Source: Maridesulfovibrio sp. (lineage in GTDB: Bacteria > Desulfobacterota > Desulfovibrionia > Desulfovibrionales > Desulfovibrionaceae). From it: DNA of 64,000 bases. Below the pieces are notes generated by a model. It saw nothing but the letters and a program-made list of their open reading frames with translations. It had not been told where the DNA came from and ran no database searches. The stretch is taken from the NCBI RefSeq assembly GCF_963667685.1, contig NZ_OY763930.1:803001-867000 (forward strand), in the 5' to 3' direction. A program made the translations under genes and the position numbers. Of this stretch, positions 38,701-47,801 are shown one piece after another. Every line of letters starts with the position of its first letter. The stretch's first letter is position 1.

Positions 38701-38891
38701 GGGGCTGCTACAGTTTCTTCCACAACCTCGGCATTTGCGCCATTATACTGTGCTGAAATCTGTACTGTGGGCGGTGCAATTTCAGGATATTGGGCAATGG
38801 GCAGGGTAAAAATACTCAGCAAGCCCACGAGAGTAATAATGATAGAGATAACGGACGAGAAAATGGGTCTGTCGATGAAGAAATTGACCAT
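35751..38891 (-). CDS. RND multidrug efflux pump, inner-membrane subunit (HAE1)
   Basis: A 1046-aa AcrB/MexB-type transporter, full length for the family. It has twelve membrane helices, two large periplasmic loops, and the TM4 proton-relay pair in [13 protein letters not shown]. The N-terminus [17 protein letters not shown] is typical of the HAE1 class, as is [19 protein letters not shown]. It expels amphipathic drugs by proton antiport. The adaptor lies just upstream on the same strand. No outer-membrane channel gene is in the window, so a TolC-like partner must be encoded elsewhere. Confidence 0.97.
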   Translation of the reverse strand: MVNFFIDRPIFSSVISIIITLVGLLSIFTLPIAQYPEIAPPTVQISAQYNGANAEVVEETVAAPIEEQVNGAQDMLYMSSISSNDGRMVLNVTFDLGRDLELATVDVQNRVSLATPQLPADVTKSGVSVKKQSSSMICVISLISPEGTYDALFLNNYAKINLFDAVSRIPGVGSVSLFGDQDYGMRIWLDPDKMARLAITADDIISAVQEQNLQAPAGQVGQPPASSGQQFQLTVRVKGRLSEPEEFGNIIVKSNPDGSNVHIRDVARVEMGSKSYSAFGRQGELDSAMLLVYQLPGANALDIVKNVRETMENLALDFPTGIKYDIPYDTTLFVTASIDEVLETLYEAMALVFIVVFIFLQNLRATIVPMIAVPVSLVGTFAFFQVLGFSINTLTLFGMVLAIGIVVDDAIVVVEAVQSKIDEGGMDSKTATKAAMKEVSGPIVATTVVLIAVFVPVAFMGGITGQLYKQFALTLAVSVAISSINALTFSPAMSALLLRPQREMRGPFGWFFAKFNKYFGKVTKSYTSGVRAIIRKSFIALGIFGVLLFGAYTLFNTVPTGFVPNEDQGYFMINVQLPEGASLERSDAVVKQVEDILKNEPGVKTYFALGGFNLITGAYSSYTSTLFATLDPWDERTDPKLHVNAILADVQRKAAGIQEAVIICFNPPPINGIGSTGGLQFELQDRSGGTVDDLAQAAKDYMAELRKRPELTGIFSTFSANVPQLFVDVDRAKVSKLGIPLNEIFTAMQTFLGGYYINDFNKYGRTYRVMAQADSKFRTSPEDVSKFYVRGDTGKMIPLSTLLTQEKIFGPEYIQRYNLFRTIEITAANAPGYSTGQAMAIMEQIARDTLPRGYGFDWTNIAYQEKKSGGEVIVIFALAVMMVFLVLAAQYESWVIPLAIVFAVPLGVFGAISGQFLRGLDNNVYAQIGLIMLVGLAAKNAILIVEFAKEKYESGVSLVDAAIQAAQIRFRPILMTSFAFILGVVPLVIAQGAGSASRHALGTSVFSGMIAATILGVIFVPLFYVNLVRLRNKVNNPEQADSRDEE

Positions 38892-38905
38892 GGTTGCTTC
38901 CTGCT

Positions 38906-38937
38906 AAAAATTATCTCCCCGCAATAGGCGGGGAGAT
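38906..38937 (-). terminator. Intercistronic hairpin with T tract between adaptor and pump
   Basis: ATCTCCCCGC (38913-38922) pairs perfectly with GCGGGGAGAT (38928-38937). In the operon direction it is followed by AATTTTTAG. It may attenuate pump expression relative to the adaptor. Confidence 0.65.
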
Positions 38938-38947
38938 TTTTTAAGTA

Positions 38948-40126
38948 TTACTGTTTGGCTGCTTCGGTTTTGTCCTGAACGATTTTGGGCTCAACAGGAG
39001 TGCCCGGACGAATTTTGTTAACACCGTCCGAAATAATCAGAACACCGGGTTCAATCCCGCTCTTGATTACAGTATTGCGGTCATCCGAATAATCAACAGT
39101 GACCGGCTTTTCAACCACAGTGGCATTAACGACTGCCAACAGAGATTTACGCCCCTGAATATCAAGTAAAGCCCTTGTTGGAACTACCAGCACGTCATTA
39201 TATTTCTTAAGTTCAACCACGACCTTGGCGTACTGACCGTCACGCAGGATTCTTTCCGGGTTAGGGAACTCTGCCCTTATACCCAGAGTACCGGTAGCGG
39301 GATCAACGGCCCGGTCAGCCATGCTGAATGTTCCGTTATGTCCATAGAATTTTCCGTCAGCAAGGATAATACGCAGCTTTCTGGGCTTGTCAGGCTTGCC
39401 CTCTTTTTTGAGTTTATCAATCTCGCGGATAGCGACAAGATATTCCTTTTCCGGAATGCTGAAATTAACATAAATCGGGTCAACAGCGGAGACAGTTGCC
39501 AGTACAGTCGATTCCGCGGCAACCAGAGTTCCGGGTTCCACCTGTGTACGGCCGATAATTCCATTCATTGGAGAAACAATATTGGTAAAGCTGAGGTCTA
39601 ACTTGGCCTGATCCACCTGGGCCTGAGCATTGCTCAGGTTGGCTTCAAGCACCTGTTTGTCGGTAATTTTTGAGTCAAACTCCTCTCGGCTGACTGCTCC
39701 CTGATCAAACAAAGCTTTAAAACGTTTGTAATCCTTACTGGCTTTAACAAGACTGGCCTTTGTACTGGCAAGTTCGGCCTCAGCCTTTTTCAAAGTCTCC
39801 TGATAAGGCCGGGGGTCAATAACAAAAAGAAGCTGTCCTTCACTGACAGCCTCGCCTTCTGCAAATGACCTTTCCTTAATATGACCCTGCACACGGGCCT
39901 TGATATTTACGGTTTTCAAAGCCTGTATCTGAGCTACGTATTCACCCATAACAGGAAAAGACTGCTCGGAAATTTTCATTACTTTTACCGGCATAGCCTG
40001 CTGGGATTGCTTTTCTTTTTTATTATCATCCAAACAACCGCCCAGCACAAAGGAAATGGACAACAGAACCAACAGCATAGAAGCGGGAATCCTATTCCCG
40101 GCACCCTCATGAAAAAGGAATTTCAC
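38948..40126 (-). CDS. RND efflux periplasmic adaptor (membrane fusion lipoprotein)
   Basis: A 392-aa AcrA/MexA homologue. It starts at GTG with AGGGAG eight bases upstream. The signal ends in a lipobox (SFVLGGC, Cys31). The biotinyl-lipoyl part (INIKARVQGHIKERSFAEG with its mate IVSPMNGIIGRTQVEPGTLV) flanks a coiled-coil hairpin at about 105-185. The beta-barrel and membrane-proximal parts complete the protein. It bridges the pump to an outer-membrane channel. Confidence 0.95.
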   Translation of the reverse strand: MKFLFHEGAGNRIPASMLLVLLSISFVLGGCLDDNKKEKQSQQAMPVKVMKISEQSFPVMGEYVAQIQALKTVNIKARVQGHIKERSFAEGEAVSEGQLLFVIDPRPYQETLKKAEAELASTKASLVKASKDYKRFKALFDQGAVSREEFDSKITDKQVLEANLSNAQAQVDQAKLDLSFTNIVSPMNGIIGRTQVEPGTLVAAESTVLATVSAVDPIYVNFSIPEKEYLVAIREIDKLKKEGKPDKPRKLRIILADGKFYGHNGTFSMADRAVDPATGTLGIRAEFPNPERILRDGQYAKVVVELKKYNDVLVVPTRALLDIQGRKSLLAVVNATVVEKPVTVDYSDDRNTVIKSGIEPGVLIISDGVNKIRPGTPVEPKIVQDKTEAAKQ

Positions 40127-40272
40127 GAACTTCTCCCTGAAAAAATATTAACGTAGTAGACCAGCGATGAAACAATCACAAACACCTTATCCTCAGGATT
40201 AATTAGCGATGCGACATTAACCGATTACCATTTCAAAAAAAAGTATATTATTACACTTTTCGTTCAGAAAAA

Positions 40273-40575
40273 TCAGTGATGCAATCTTTTTTTGATACGT
40301 TCAATGGCCTGCGGGATTTCATCGGCTGCGAGAAGTTTGAGATTATTGTATTCATCCTTGAATTCAGCACTGGGATAAGTGCGGTCAACAATGCTCGATG
40401 AATATAGATTCGGGATGTTATTTAAAACAACACATGCAATATCAAACAAACATTTGTCGCACTGGCAGAATTCAATTTCAGCCCTGTCGATCAATGCTGC
40501 CAATTCTTCATATACAGCATGCTCAGCGAGATTAACTATTTCACCAGTTTTAAAGAATTCATCTTTGGATAGCAT
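40273..40575 (-). CDS. ComFB-like protein
   Basis: A 100-aa protein with the ComFB (late competence development) pattern: NLAEHAVYEELAALI, then FCQCDKCLFDIACVVLNNIP, in which the CxCxxC cysteines and the DIA..LN helix are the family signature. A Lys/Arg-rich tail follows. ComFB in Bacillus is not essential for competence, and the role here is unknown; cyanobacterial ComFB proteins have been reported to bind cyclic dinucleotides, which would fit the GGDEF and HD-GYP genes nearby (inference). Monocistronic. Confidence 0.82.
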   Translation of the reverse strand: MLSKDEFFKTGEIVNLAEHAVYEELAALIDRAEIEFCQCDKCLFDIACVVLNNIPNLYSSSIVDRTYPSAEFKDEYNNLKLLAADEIPQAIERIKKRLHH

Positions 40576-40660
40576 ATTCTCCCCCTATGTTTTAAAAAAA
40601 CTTCCTTTATAACAACTCAAATCAACCATACCTCAGCAGCAGAGTTATTTAAAGGCTATT

Positions 40661-40694
40661 TAAAAAGAAAAACCCCGGCTGGCTGCAACCGGGG
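40661..40694 (-). terminator. Terminator of the ArsP-like permease gene
   Basis: CCCCGG (40673-40678) pairs with CCGGGG (40689-40694). On the minus strand the stem is followed by TTTTTCTTTTTAAA. The spacer to the permease (40695-40839) holds no gene. Confidence 0.75.
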
Positions 40695-40839
40695 CAAAAA
40701 ATACATTCAATTAAACCCAAAAAGTATCACCGCAACCGGGCCGTCAAGAACGAACCGGCACAATGCCCTGCTCCGGCAGGAAGACTTGGCCGTTTAAAAC
40801 TGCTCATCAGTGCGGCTAATCCTTTGGTGTTTTTGATTC

Positions 40840-41976
40840 TTAAATAATCATGTTGAAAAGATAGCCTACAATAAGAATTCCACAACCGACCACTCCTGCG
40901 AATACAGCAATAAGCCTGGGCTTGAGTACCTTACGCAGGATGACCATTTCAGGGAATGAGAGAGCGATAACACTCATCATGAAGGCCAATACAGTACCAA
41001 GGGCGGCACCCTTGCCCAGAAGGGCGTCAACGATGGGAATAATTCCTGCGGCATTGGTATACATGGGAATTCCCAACAAAACTGAAGCAGGGACAGCCCA
41101 CCAGACGTCTTTACCCATGATGGAAACCATCATATCTTCAGGAACATATCCGTGAATTGCGGCACCGGCCCCGATACCCAGTACAACATATATCCAAACT
41201 TTGCCTACAATATCCCTTACCGACTCCATACCGAAGACAACGCGGTCTTCCATGGTCATTCCGGTCTGTGGGCCGTTACTCTGCGCACAGGCCAGTTTAA
41301 CCCATCCCTCAACATACTTTTCCATACCCAGCCGACCGATAACCCATCCGGCTACGATGGCTATGGAAATACCGGTAACGAAATACAGGGCCGCAACTTT
41401 CCAGCCCATCAAGCCATAAAGAAGCACAAGGGCAACTTCATTAACCATCGGCGCTGAAATCAAGAAAGAAAAAGTGACACCTAGCGGAACTTCCCCGGCA
41501 ACAAAACCGATGAAAAGGGGTACCGCCGAGCACGAACAGAAAGGGGTAACCACACCGAGCAGCGCAGCAAGTACGTTACCGTAAGATTCACGTTTACCGG
41601 CCAGTACCTTGCGGGTCCATTCCACGGTAACATATGACCGGACAATGCCGATACCAAAGACGACCAGCACCAGAAGCATCAGGACTTTCGGAGTATCGTA
41701 AATGAAAAACTGAACAGCCTCACCAAGATGGCTTCCCTGAGTCAGGCCGAACAGGTCAAATGCCGTGTATTTTGAAAAAGGCAGCAGCATGGAATAAATT
41801 ATGTACCACAGCACTAAGCCGGCACCCATTACTGCCCATAGTGCATTCCCTGTTATAGGCAGAACCGTTTTTTTCGGCTCCCCCGCCGCTGCTCCGGAAT
41901 CAGGACTCATGCCCAGAGGTTCAAGAGGCTTCGGTTTCTGTGAACACGCGCATGGCTTAAGTTTTAATTCTTCCAT
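40840..41976 (-). CDS. ArsP-family permease (DUF318)
   Basis: A 378-aa inner-membrane permease of PF03773 with about nine helices. The diagnostic TPFCSCSAVPLFIGF lies near residue 150; the Cys pair is required for substrate binding in characterised ArsP proteins, which export trivalent organoarsenicals. A second Cys pair, PCACSQ, sits in the cytoplasmic N-terminus. I chose the ATG at 41976 because GGAGAGAG precedes it; the frame extends 46 codons upstream with no signal. An ArsR gene lies just upstream with its own terminator, and both genes share a near-palindromic site. The substrate could also be another metal or metalloid. Confidence 0.88.
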   Translation of the reverse strand: MEELKLKPCACSQKPKPLEPLGMSPDSGAAAGEPKKTVLPITGNALWAVMGAGLVLWYIIYSMLLPFSKYTAFDLFGLTQGSHLGEAVQFFIYDTPKVLMLLVLVVFGIGIVRSYVTVEWTRKVLAGKRESYGNVLAALLGVVTPFCSCSAVPLFIGFVAGEVPLGVTFSFLISAPMVNEVALVLLYGLMGWKVAALYFVTGISIAIVAGWVIGRLGMEKYVEGWVKLACAQSNGPQTGMTMEDRVVFGMESVRDIVGKVWIYVVLGIGAGAAIHGYVPEDMMVSIMGKDVWWAVPASVLLGIPMYTNAAGIIPIVDALLGKGAALGTVLAFMMSVIALSFPEMVILRKVLKPRLIAVFAGVVGCGILIVGYLFNMII

Positions 41977-41995
41977 TGTCTCTCTCCGTTCTTTA

Positions 41996-42009
41996 TATTT
42001 TGCCAAATA
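41996..42009. promoter_or_regulatory. Candidate ArsR operator upstream of the permease
   Basis: TATTTTGCCAAATA, a near-perfect dyad, lies 20 bp before the permease ATG. It recurs as TATTTTGCCAAAC (minus-strand reading) upstream of the arsR gene. Confidence 0.6.
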
Positions 42010-42023
42010 CGAAACTTTAAAGT

Positions 42024-42059
42024 CAAAAAAGAACAGCCGCAACAAATTCACGGCTGTTC
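42024..42059 (-). terminator. Terminator after the arsR-type gene
   Basis: GAACAGCCG (42031-42039) pairs with CGGCTGTTC (42051-42059), followed on the minus strand by TTTTTTGACTTT. It separates arsR from the permease, so each has its own promoter. Confidence 0.88.
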
Positions 42060-42064
42060 TCCGT

Positions 42065-42394
42065 CTACAGTTTTTTAATTGAACTTGCGGCGTAGGCTTT
42101 AGCCTGCTCCTCAAACTTAACAGCGAAAAAATTCTCCAGGCAGCGCAGAAATCCGGGTACGCACTGCATATTCAAGCTGTAATATACATTAGTTCCCCGT
42201 TTACTGTCCTTGAGCACACCGGCATCTTTGAGCAGGGATAAATGCTTGGACACGGTGGAAATATCACGCCCTACAATGGGAACAATATCGCAGACGCAAA
42301 GCTCCCCATCACATAGGGCCTCGACAATAGCCAGTCTGCTGGGATGCCCCAGAGCTTTAAACACCTTTGATTTTGTCTCGATAGTTGCTGACAT
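42065..42394 (-). CDS. ArsR/SmtB-family metalloregulator
   Basis: A 109-aa winged-helix repressor. The DNA-recognition region is GRDISTVSKHLSLLKDAGVL. A Cys pair, ELCVCDIV, occupies the alpha-3 metal-sensing position of ArsR and CadC proteins. Further Cys lie at CVPGFLRC. The ATG at 42394 has GGAG nine bases upstream; the frame is open 20 codons further. It probably represses itself and the permease through the shared dyad and is released by a soft metal or arsenical (inference). Confidence 0.92.
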   Translation of the reverse strand: MSATIETKSKVFKALGHPSRLAIVEALCDGELCVCDIVPIVGRDISTVSKHLSLLKDAGVLKDSKRGTNVYYSLNMQCVPGFLRCLENFFAVKFEEQAKAYAASSIKKL

Positions 42395-42416
42395 ACTTTC
42401 TGTCTCCAAGCTTTCC

Positions 42417-42430
42417 TGTTTGGCAAAATA
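42417..42430. promoter_or_regulatory. Candidate ArsR operator upstream of arsR
   Basis: TGTTTGGCAAAATA matches 12 of 14 positions of the inverse of the dyad at 41996-42009 and lies 23 bp before the regulator's ATG, much as the other copy is placed for the permease. Confidence 0.6.
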
Positions 42431-42527
42431 TAAAACTTTACTCCATCCTGTCAAGCAGCTGCCGCCGTATATTCACCTGCCAGTCAGTTATTATCCCTTA
42501 ACAGCCTGTTATAGCACGTAAATAAAA

Positions 42528-43031
42528 CTAGGCTGAATGTCTACCGGATTCCATCTTCCAATCGCGAACAATTTCGCGGACATCTTCAAACAGCGCACTC
42601 TCTTTTTTATAATGCTCGGCAAAGACATGAAGTGCTGTTCCGCCACGGGGAGAAAATATCCCCTTCACTCTCATCCAAAGCGGAGAAAGACGGCCTGTGA
42701 AATGATCCAGGATATTATTGGTAATGGTTTCCATAAAAGATTGATGGTTGCGGTAAGCACCCATGTAAAGCTTGAAGCTCTTGGATTCCACGCAGAGTTC
42801 ATCCGGGATATATTCAACTATTATAGTTGCGAAATCAGGTTGCCCTGTTACAGGGCAAAGCGAGGTGTATTCCGGAAACTCAATACTGATGATGTAAGGT
42901 CTGCCGGGAAAGTTATTGGGAAAAGTCTCAAGAATTTCCGGACTGGGACTATCATAGTTGTACTTGGTCGCCCCGGCCTGCCCCAGTGAGACAAGGGATT
43001 CGGTCTTGTCCTGACTTTTGGTTGTTTTCAT
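42528..43031 (-). CDS. queF: NADPH-dependent 7-cyano-7-deazaguanine reductase QueF
   Basis: A 167-aa unimodular (short) QueF. It reduces preQ0 to preQ1 in queuosine biosynthesis with two NADPH. The active-site Cys59 is in YTSLCPVTGQPDF with Asp66 seven residues on; the NADPH motif is ESKSFKLY. MRVKGIFSPRGG closes the fold. Divergent from the queuosine precursor transporter gene, with 250 bp between the starts. Confidence 0.97.
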   Translation of the reverse strand: MKTTKSQDKTESLVSLGQAGATKYNYDSPSPEILETFPNNFPGRPYIISIEFPEYTSLCPVTGQPDFATIIVEYIPDELCVESKSFKLYMGAYRNHQSFMETITNNILDHFTGRLSPLWMRVKGIFSPRGGTALHVFAEHYKKESALFEDVREIVRDWKMESGRHSA

Positions 43032-43284
43032 TTTTAATCTTCTCCATAGATAAACAGTCTAATCTGAAAAGTTCCTTAAACGTCAACAGCACTTAACAGC
43101 TTGCCCGGCAAAAGCAAGCCGGACTTTGAGCCATTTCGGTTTTGACTTTTACCCCGATTACTGGCAACCCTGCCATTGAATTTTTGCCCCGGAGCGGAAC
43201 TGCCGAGGCGCGGGACTTTCTCCCTTTTGCCCGTTCCGGGTGGATTCCGCTTCAGAGAATAAACATCCAACACAAGGGAATCCA

Positions 43285-43932
43285 ATGCTCTCTTCAACTT
43301 TTGAACGCAAAGCGTTCACTCTTCTCACGAGCCTTTTCATAGGCTCTCTGGTCATGGCCGCAGTTGTATCGTCCAAGATTATCAACATCTTCGGCTTTTA
43401 CGCTCCCGCAGGGGTCCTAGCCTACTCCATCACCTTTATTGTCTCCGATATCATCAGTGAAATCTGGGGCAAAGAAAGGGCCAATGAAGTCGTTCACTGC
43501 GGATTCATCGCCCTGCTCACCGCTATCGCCCTTTCATGGGCAGCACTTTACTGGACCCCGGCCCCGTTCTGGAACGGTCAGGAAGGCTTTGCCAGCGTGC
43601 TGGCAAGCACTCCGCGCATTGTCCTTGCTTCCTTGCTGGCCTATATTGTCAGCCAGACCAACGATGTGCGGCTCTTCCACCTGTTGCGCAAAATGACCGG
43701 AGGCAGACACCTCTGGCTGCGCAATAACCTTTCAACAATCGTGTCACAGCTGATTGATTCCACAATCTTCGTAACAGTAGCATTTTACGGAGTTATGCCA
43801 GTCACCGATATCATTATCGGTCAGTGGGTGGCCAAGGTTGCAATTGCCTTCCTTGATACCCCTCTGGTCTATGCCGGAGTATCCATGCTCAGGCAACGCA
43901 CGCTACTGGGCGCACCTTCACAATCCATATAA
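43285..43932 (+). CDS. yhhQ: Queuosine precursor transporter (YhhQ/VUT family)
   Basis: A 215-aa inner-membrane protein with about six helices. The family signature SDIISEIWGKERAN near residue 52 and the late DTPLVYAGVSML are clear. E. coli YhhQ imports preQ0 and preQ1. Having this importer beside QueF suggests salvage of preQ0 and its onward reduction. The ATG at 43285 follows AAGGGA by five bases. The 250-base divergent region contains GC-rich, hairpin-prone stretches, but I could not match a preQ1 riboswitch. Confidence 0.94.
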   Translation: MLSSTFERKAFTLLTSLFIGSLVMAAVVSSKIINIFGFYAPAGVLAYSITFIVSDIISEIWGKERANEVVHCGFIALLTAIALSWAALYWTPAPFWNGQEGFASVLASTPRIVLASLLAYIVSQTNDVRLFHLLRKMTGGRHLWLRNNLSTIVSQLIDSTIFVTVAFYGVMPVTDIIIGQWVAKVAIAFLDTPLVYAGVSMLRQRTLLGAPSQSI

Positions 43933-43933
43933 G

Positions 43934-43961
43934 TTACATTTAGCTGCGATTCTGATATACT
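43934..43961 (+). promoter_or_regulatory. Candidate sigma-70 promoter of the luxP-like gene
   Basis: TTACAT (43934-43939), a 16-bp spacer and TATACT (43956-43961) lie 46 bp before the ATG; GGAGACAG serves as ribosome site. Confidence 0.5.
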
Positions 43962-44007
43962 GTCTTCGTATTTCCTTTGCAAACACACTGAAAATACGGA
44001 GACAGTT

Positions 44008-45120
44008 ATGATAATTAAATCCACACTGAAGCTTGCAGTAATCCTTACTATACTTTTCTGCGCCCTGCCGGTAACTGCCGGGAAATACTATACACTTGAT
44101 GAGTACATACAAATCCATCCCGAAGAGATAATCCGGGCCGAGAATTTCAGAAAAATTGTCAGTAATAACACTGTTACAAAGCACAACAACCTCACTTCAC
44201 CCAAAATAGCCTACATTTATCCCGGTGCTCAGGTTTCCGATTACTGGCGTAGAAGCATTGCGGCATTACAAAACAGGTTCCTTCAGTACGAAATCAAACC
44301 TGAAATATTACAATTTCCCATACCTCCTTCAGCAAAAGCAACCGGACTTGCCGCAATTTTCCACAAAGCCATGAGGGCAGAACCTGATTATCTTATTTTC
44401 GCTTTTGACATCAAACGTCACCAGCGCATAATCGAACCTGCCCTGATAAGCGGAAAACCGAAAATAATCCTCCAGAATATAACGACTCCACTGAAAGAAT
44501 GGGAAAGCAGACAACCATTTATGTACGTTGGTTTCGATCATGCCACAGGCTCCAAAGACCTTGGCCGCTACTTCGCCGCCAAGGTAAACGGACAAGGTGG
44601 CTATGCTGTGCTTCTGCCCAACCCGGGGTACCTGAACGATGTCCGCGGCAAAACATTTATTTCATACATGGACCACAACACTTCAATGAACCTTGTTTCT
44701 CTCTTTCAGACTGGAATAGATAAAGATAAAGCCCGAGAAGCAACACGGCGCATCATTGCCAAATACCCGGATATTGACTTTATTTACGCCTGCTCCACCG
44801 ACATTGCCCTCGGGGCCAGCGAAGCCCTGCAATCAGCCGGACTGCAAGGAAAAATTTTGCTTAACGGCTGGGGCGGAGGTGCGCCGGAGATTAAAGCACT
44901 AAAGAAAAATGCTCTGGACGTAACGATTATGCGCATAAATGACGATAACGGGGTTGCAATGGCTGACGCTATAATTCTTGATATGCTTGGGAAAAAATCG
45001 CAAATCCCGCTTGTCTTTTCCGGCAGGTTTGAAATAGTGGTAAAAGGAATCCCGGATGCAAAATTGCTGCAACTGCAACAGGAAAGCTTCCGCTATTCCG
45101 GAAACCCAAAGGATAACTGA
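44008..45120 (+). CDS. luxP: LuxP-like autoinducer-2 binding protein
   Basis: A 370-aa periplasmic protein with a Sec signal (cleavage near PVTAG). Identity to Vibrio harveyi LuxP, recalled from memory, is visible along the whole protein: YPGAQVSDYW, IILQNITTPLKEW, YVGFDHATGS, DVRGKTFISY, FIYACSTDIALGA, NGWGGG, VTIMRINDD. The residues that contact AI-2 in LuxP (Gln77, Ser79, Trp82, Asn159, Arg215, Thr266, Asp267, Trp289, Arg310) appear here as Gln75, Ser77, Trp80, Asn157, Arg213, Thr264, Asp265, Trp288 and Arg309. The stop codon overlaps the start of a membrane kinase. It should bind the borated furanosyl diester form of AI-2. Confidence 0.92.
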   Translation: MIIKSTLKLAVILTILFCALPVTAGKYYTLDEYIQIHPEEIIRAENFRKIVSNNTVTKHNNLTSPKIAYIYPGAQVSDYWRRSIAALQNRFLQYEIKPEILQFPIPPSAKATGLAAIFHKAMRAEPDYLIFAFDIKRHQRIIEPALISGKPKIILQNITTPLKEWESRQPFMYVGFDHATGSKDLGRYFAAKVNGQGGYAVLLPNPGYLNDVRGKTFISYMDHNTSMNLVSLFQTGIDKDKAREATRRIIAKYPDIDFIYACSTDIALGASEALQSAGLQGKILLNGWGGGAPEIKALKKNALDVTIMRINDDNGVAMADAIILDMLGKKSQIPLVFSGRFEIVVKGIPDAKLLQLQQESFRYSGNPKDN

Positions 45121-47801
45121 TGAAACGTTTTTTCAAGGAACCACCGGGGCTGACAACACAATTACTAACCCCCATGCTGGCGTTGGTGGTGGTCATGGGA
45201 ATGTTCATATTCGCATGGTCTTTCTATCTGTCTAAAACAACCCTTGAAAATGAACTTGCTATCGATAACGAAAAAACGGAAAGCATAGTATCACTAGCCC
45301 TTAACGACTCTCTCGAAGACATAAAAGAGGATCTTATCGAGGTAACCCTTGATACTGATTTTAAAGAAGCAATACTTAGGGAAGAAGAAGCAGCACTTGA
45401 CCAGATAATGTATGAATTCATGAACTCCAAACAGGGTAACCTGCTGGATGTTATGACCATATACCATAATGGCCAAACAATGGTAGAAGCCGGAATCATA
45501 GAGATGCCTATCGTGCAGCTGCGCAATAAATTCAAGAATTCCACAAGCACTTCCCCGGTCTGGGTTTACCTTTCATTCCGCGCCTTGAATAACATCAGAA
45601 CCATGCTTGTCTGTGCGGTACCGATATTCAATGAGCAAACAGGAGAAATCTTCGGAATTCTCTACGGTGGCATCGACCTTAACTCCAACGTTTCATTCAT
45701 CGACCGTTTAAAAAACGCTTCCTCGGCTATCAATGGAGCTTTGGTCAGCAGACACCGGCTCATCAGCAGTACTTCCAATCCCGCCAAACCTGCAATGAAA
45801 AACCTCATTGACTGGGCTCTCAATATCAAATCTGGAGAATTCAAGATTGATCAAGAGCTTATATATTCAACTATTCAAATTCTCCCACAACATAGTGACA
45901 GCCCCCTGCTGTTCAGCTTTTCAAGACTGAACCCGGCATTTATCTCCCTGAAAAAAAACTATATGCATAATCTTGGATTTTTGCTTTCTGTCACTGCCTT
46001 ATTGGCAATCATAACTGTATGGGGCTTACAGAAAAAAATTCTTAATGCTTTAAAAATGCTAACCGATTACGCACAAAATGTTGCGAGCGGGGACCGCAAT
46101 ACAAATTTCATTCCCGGGCAGGTCAGGGAGTTCAACCAGCTCGGCATGATGCTCGAAAAATTAATTTCAAAACTGGCTGAAAACAGCGCTTACATATCTA
46201 AGCTTTTCTCCTCTGCAAAAGCTCCCATCCTAAACTGCGATACAACAGGGACCATACTTGATATGAATCCTGCAGCTGCGGCTATTGCCGGAGTCGATGA
46301 CAGTCATGTCTGGAGCAGAACACTGACATCACTTTTCCATAAAGATTACCACGAAACTATTACCAAAGCCCTGCAACAGGCAGTTCATGGTGATACTACC
46401 CCTGTTCTGGAACTGCCGACCCCATCTGTAGATGGTAAAATTCAATATTTTATCTGGACATTCTCCCCCGTGCGCATGTCCCCGGACAGCAGCCCGGATT
46501 TTATCCTCCTTCAGGGTCTGGATGTGACGGAAAGCAGAGAGGCTGTAAGAAAAGCACATGAAAGTGAAGAAAGGCTGCGCCAGATCATAGACCTGCTCCC
46601 GCAAGAAATATTTGCCAATGACCTTGAAGGAAAATTCCTGCTGGTCAACAGAATTAAAGCAAAAAAAATGGGTTTTCCCGCAGAGCATATCACAGGTAAA
46701 TACCTCCCTGAAATAATTAAAGACCCAGTTGAGGTTACACGGATTATGGAAGACGACCGCAGGGTCATAGAGCGTAACGAGGAACTGCTGACTGAAGAAA
46801 GTTTCCGTGACGAGAACCGTGACACCCATTGGGTTGAAACCACCCGTGTTCCGTACATTTCTGCCGACAACAATAATCCGGCCATCCTGACCATTTCCAC
46901 AGACATTTCCCACATAAAAAAAGTCGAACAGGAAATGAAATCCCTGAACAAGGAATTGGTGGAAAGGGTTACAATGAGGACAACTGAACTTGAACACGCG
47001 AACTCAGCACTGCTCAAGTCCATGGATGAATTGCGGCAGACTCAGGACAAACTTGTGGAAACAGAAAAGATGGCTTCTCTCGGGGAACTGGTGGCCGGTG
47101 TTGCCCATGAGATCAATACTCCGCTGGGTATCAGCGTGACCAGCGCATCATATCTGAAAGAGATGACTGAAAACCTGCAGAAAAACTTTGATGCAGGGAC
47201 CATGAAGAGATCGGACCTTGAGAAATTCCTGAACACCAGCGGTGAAGCTTTCGAAAATATAATGAAAAACCTTGAGCGTTCAGCCTCTCTGGTCAGTAAC
47301 TTCAAACAGCTTGCGGTGGATCAGGAGTCCGGCGATGTCCGCCAGGTAAATCTCCATGAATACATAAACGGGATATTGCTTTCTCTTAAGCCTAAATTCA
47401 AAGAATACAAACACAAACTGACCGTTAACTGTCCAAGAGGACTGGAGATTAATATCTCAGCGGGTTCTCTGATGCAGGTCATCACCAACATAGTGAGTAA
47501 CTCACTGATCCATGCTTTCCCGGACATTGAAGAAGGCCGGATCACTATCAGCGCCCAGACCGAATATAATGGAGTAACCCTGACTTTTTCAGACAACGGT
47601 ATCGGCATGGGTCCAGAACAGGTCTCAAAGGTTTTCGAACCTTTTTATACCACAGCCAGAAGTTCCGGGAATACAGGGCTGGGCATGCATCTGGTCTATA
47701 ATCTGGTAACCCGGGCGCTGGGTGGCAGTATTGAGTGCAACAGCACCCCCGGTGAAGGAACTTCCTACAAAATCTGGTTACCGGAAGGCAAAAAGGGTTA
47801 A
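45120..47801 (+). CDS. luxQ: LuxQ-like membrane sensor histidine kinase, non-hybrid
   Basis: An 893-aa kinase, likely partner of the LuxP-like protein. TM1 is at about 18-38, a periplasmic domain of about 245 residues follows as in LuxQ, TM2 is at about 284-304, then a HAMP-like linker, PAS at about 360-470, PAS at about 485-600 and a coiled coil. The phosphoacceptor is His663 in GVAHEINTPLGI. The HATPase (SDNGIGMGPEQ, GNTGLGMHL) closes the protein. V. harveyi LuxQ is a hybrid with a C-terminal receiver; this one has none. Start and stop overlap by one base (TGATG), so translation is coupled. The 3' end overlaps the stop of the GGDEF gene. Confidence 0.88.
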   Translation: MKRFFKEPPGLTTQLLTPMLALVVVMGMFIFAWSFYLSKTTLENELAIDNEKTESIVSLALNDSLEDIKEDLIEVTLDTDFKEAILREEEAALDQIMYEFMNSKQGNLLDVMTIYHNGQTMVEAGIIEMPIVQLRNKFKNSTSTSPVWVYLSFRALNNIRTMLVCAVPIFNEQTGEIFGILYGGIDLNSNVSFIDRLKNASSAINGALVSRHRLISSTSNPAKPAMKNLIDWALNIKSGEFKIDQELIYSTIQILPQHSDSPLLFSFSRLNPAFISLKKNYMHNLGFLLSVTALLAIITVWGLQKKILNALKMLTDYAQNVASGDRNTNFIPGQVREFNQLGMMLEKLISKLAENSAYISKLFSSAKAPILNCDTTGTILDMNPAAAAIAGVDDSHVWSRTLTSLFHKDYHETITKALQQAVHGDTTPVLELPTPSVDGKIQYFIWTFSPVRMSPDSSPDFILLQGLDVTESREAVRKAHESEERLRQIIDLLPQEIFANDLEGKFLLVNRIKAKKMGFPAEHITGKYLPEIIKDPVEVTRIMEDDRRVIERNEELLTEESFRDENRDTHWVETTRVPYISADNNNPAILTISTDISHIKKVEQEMKSLNKELVERVTMRTTELEHANSALLKSMDELRQTQDKLVETEKMASLGELVAGVAHEINTPLGISVTSASYLKEMTENLQKNFDAGTMKRSDLEKFLNTSGEAFENIMKNLERSASLVSNFKQLAVDQESGDVRQVNLHEYINGILLSLKPKFKEYKHKLTVNCPRGLEINISAGSLMQVITNIVSNSLIHAFPDIEEGRITISAQTEYNGVTLTFSDNGIGMGPEQVSKVFEPFYTTARSSGNTGLGMHLVYNLVTRALGGSIECNSTPGEGTSYKIWLPEGKKG

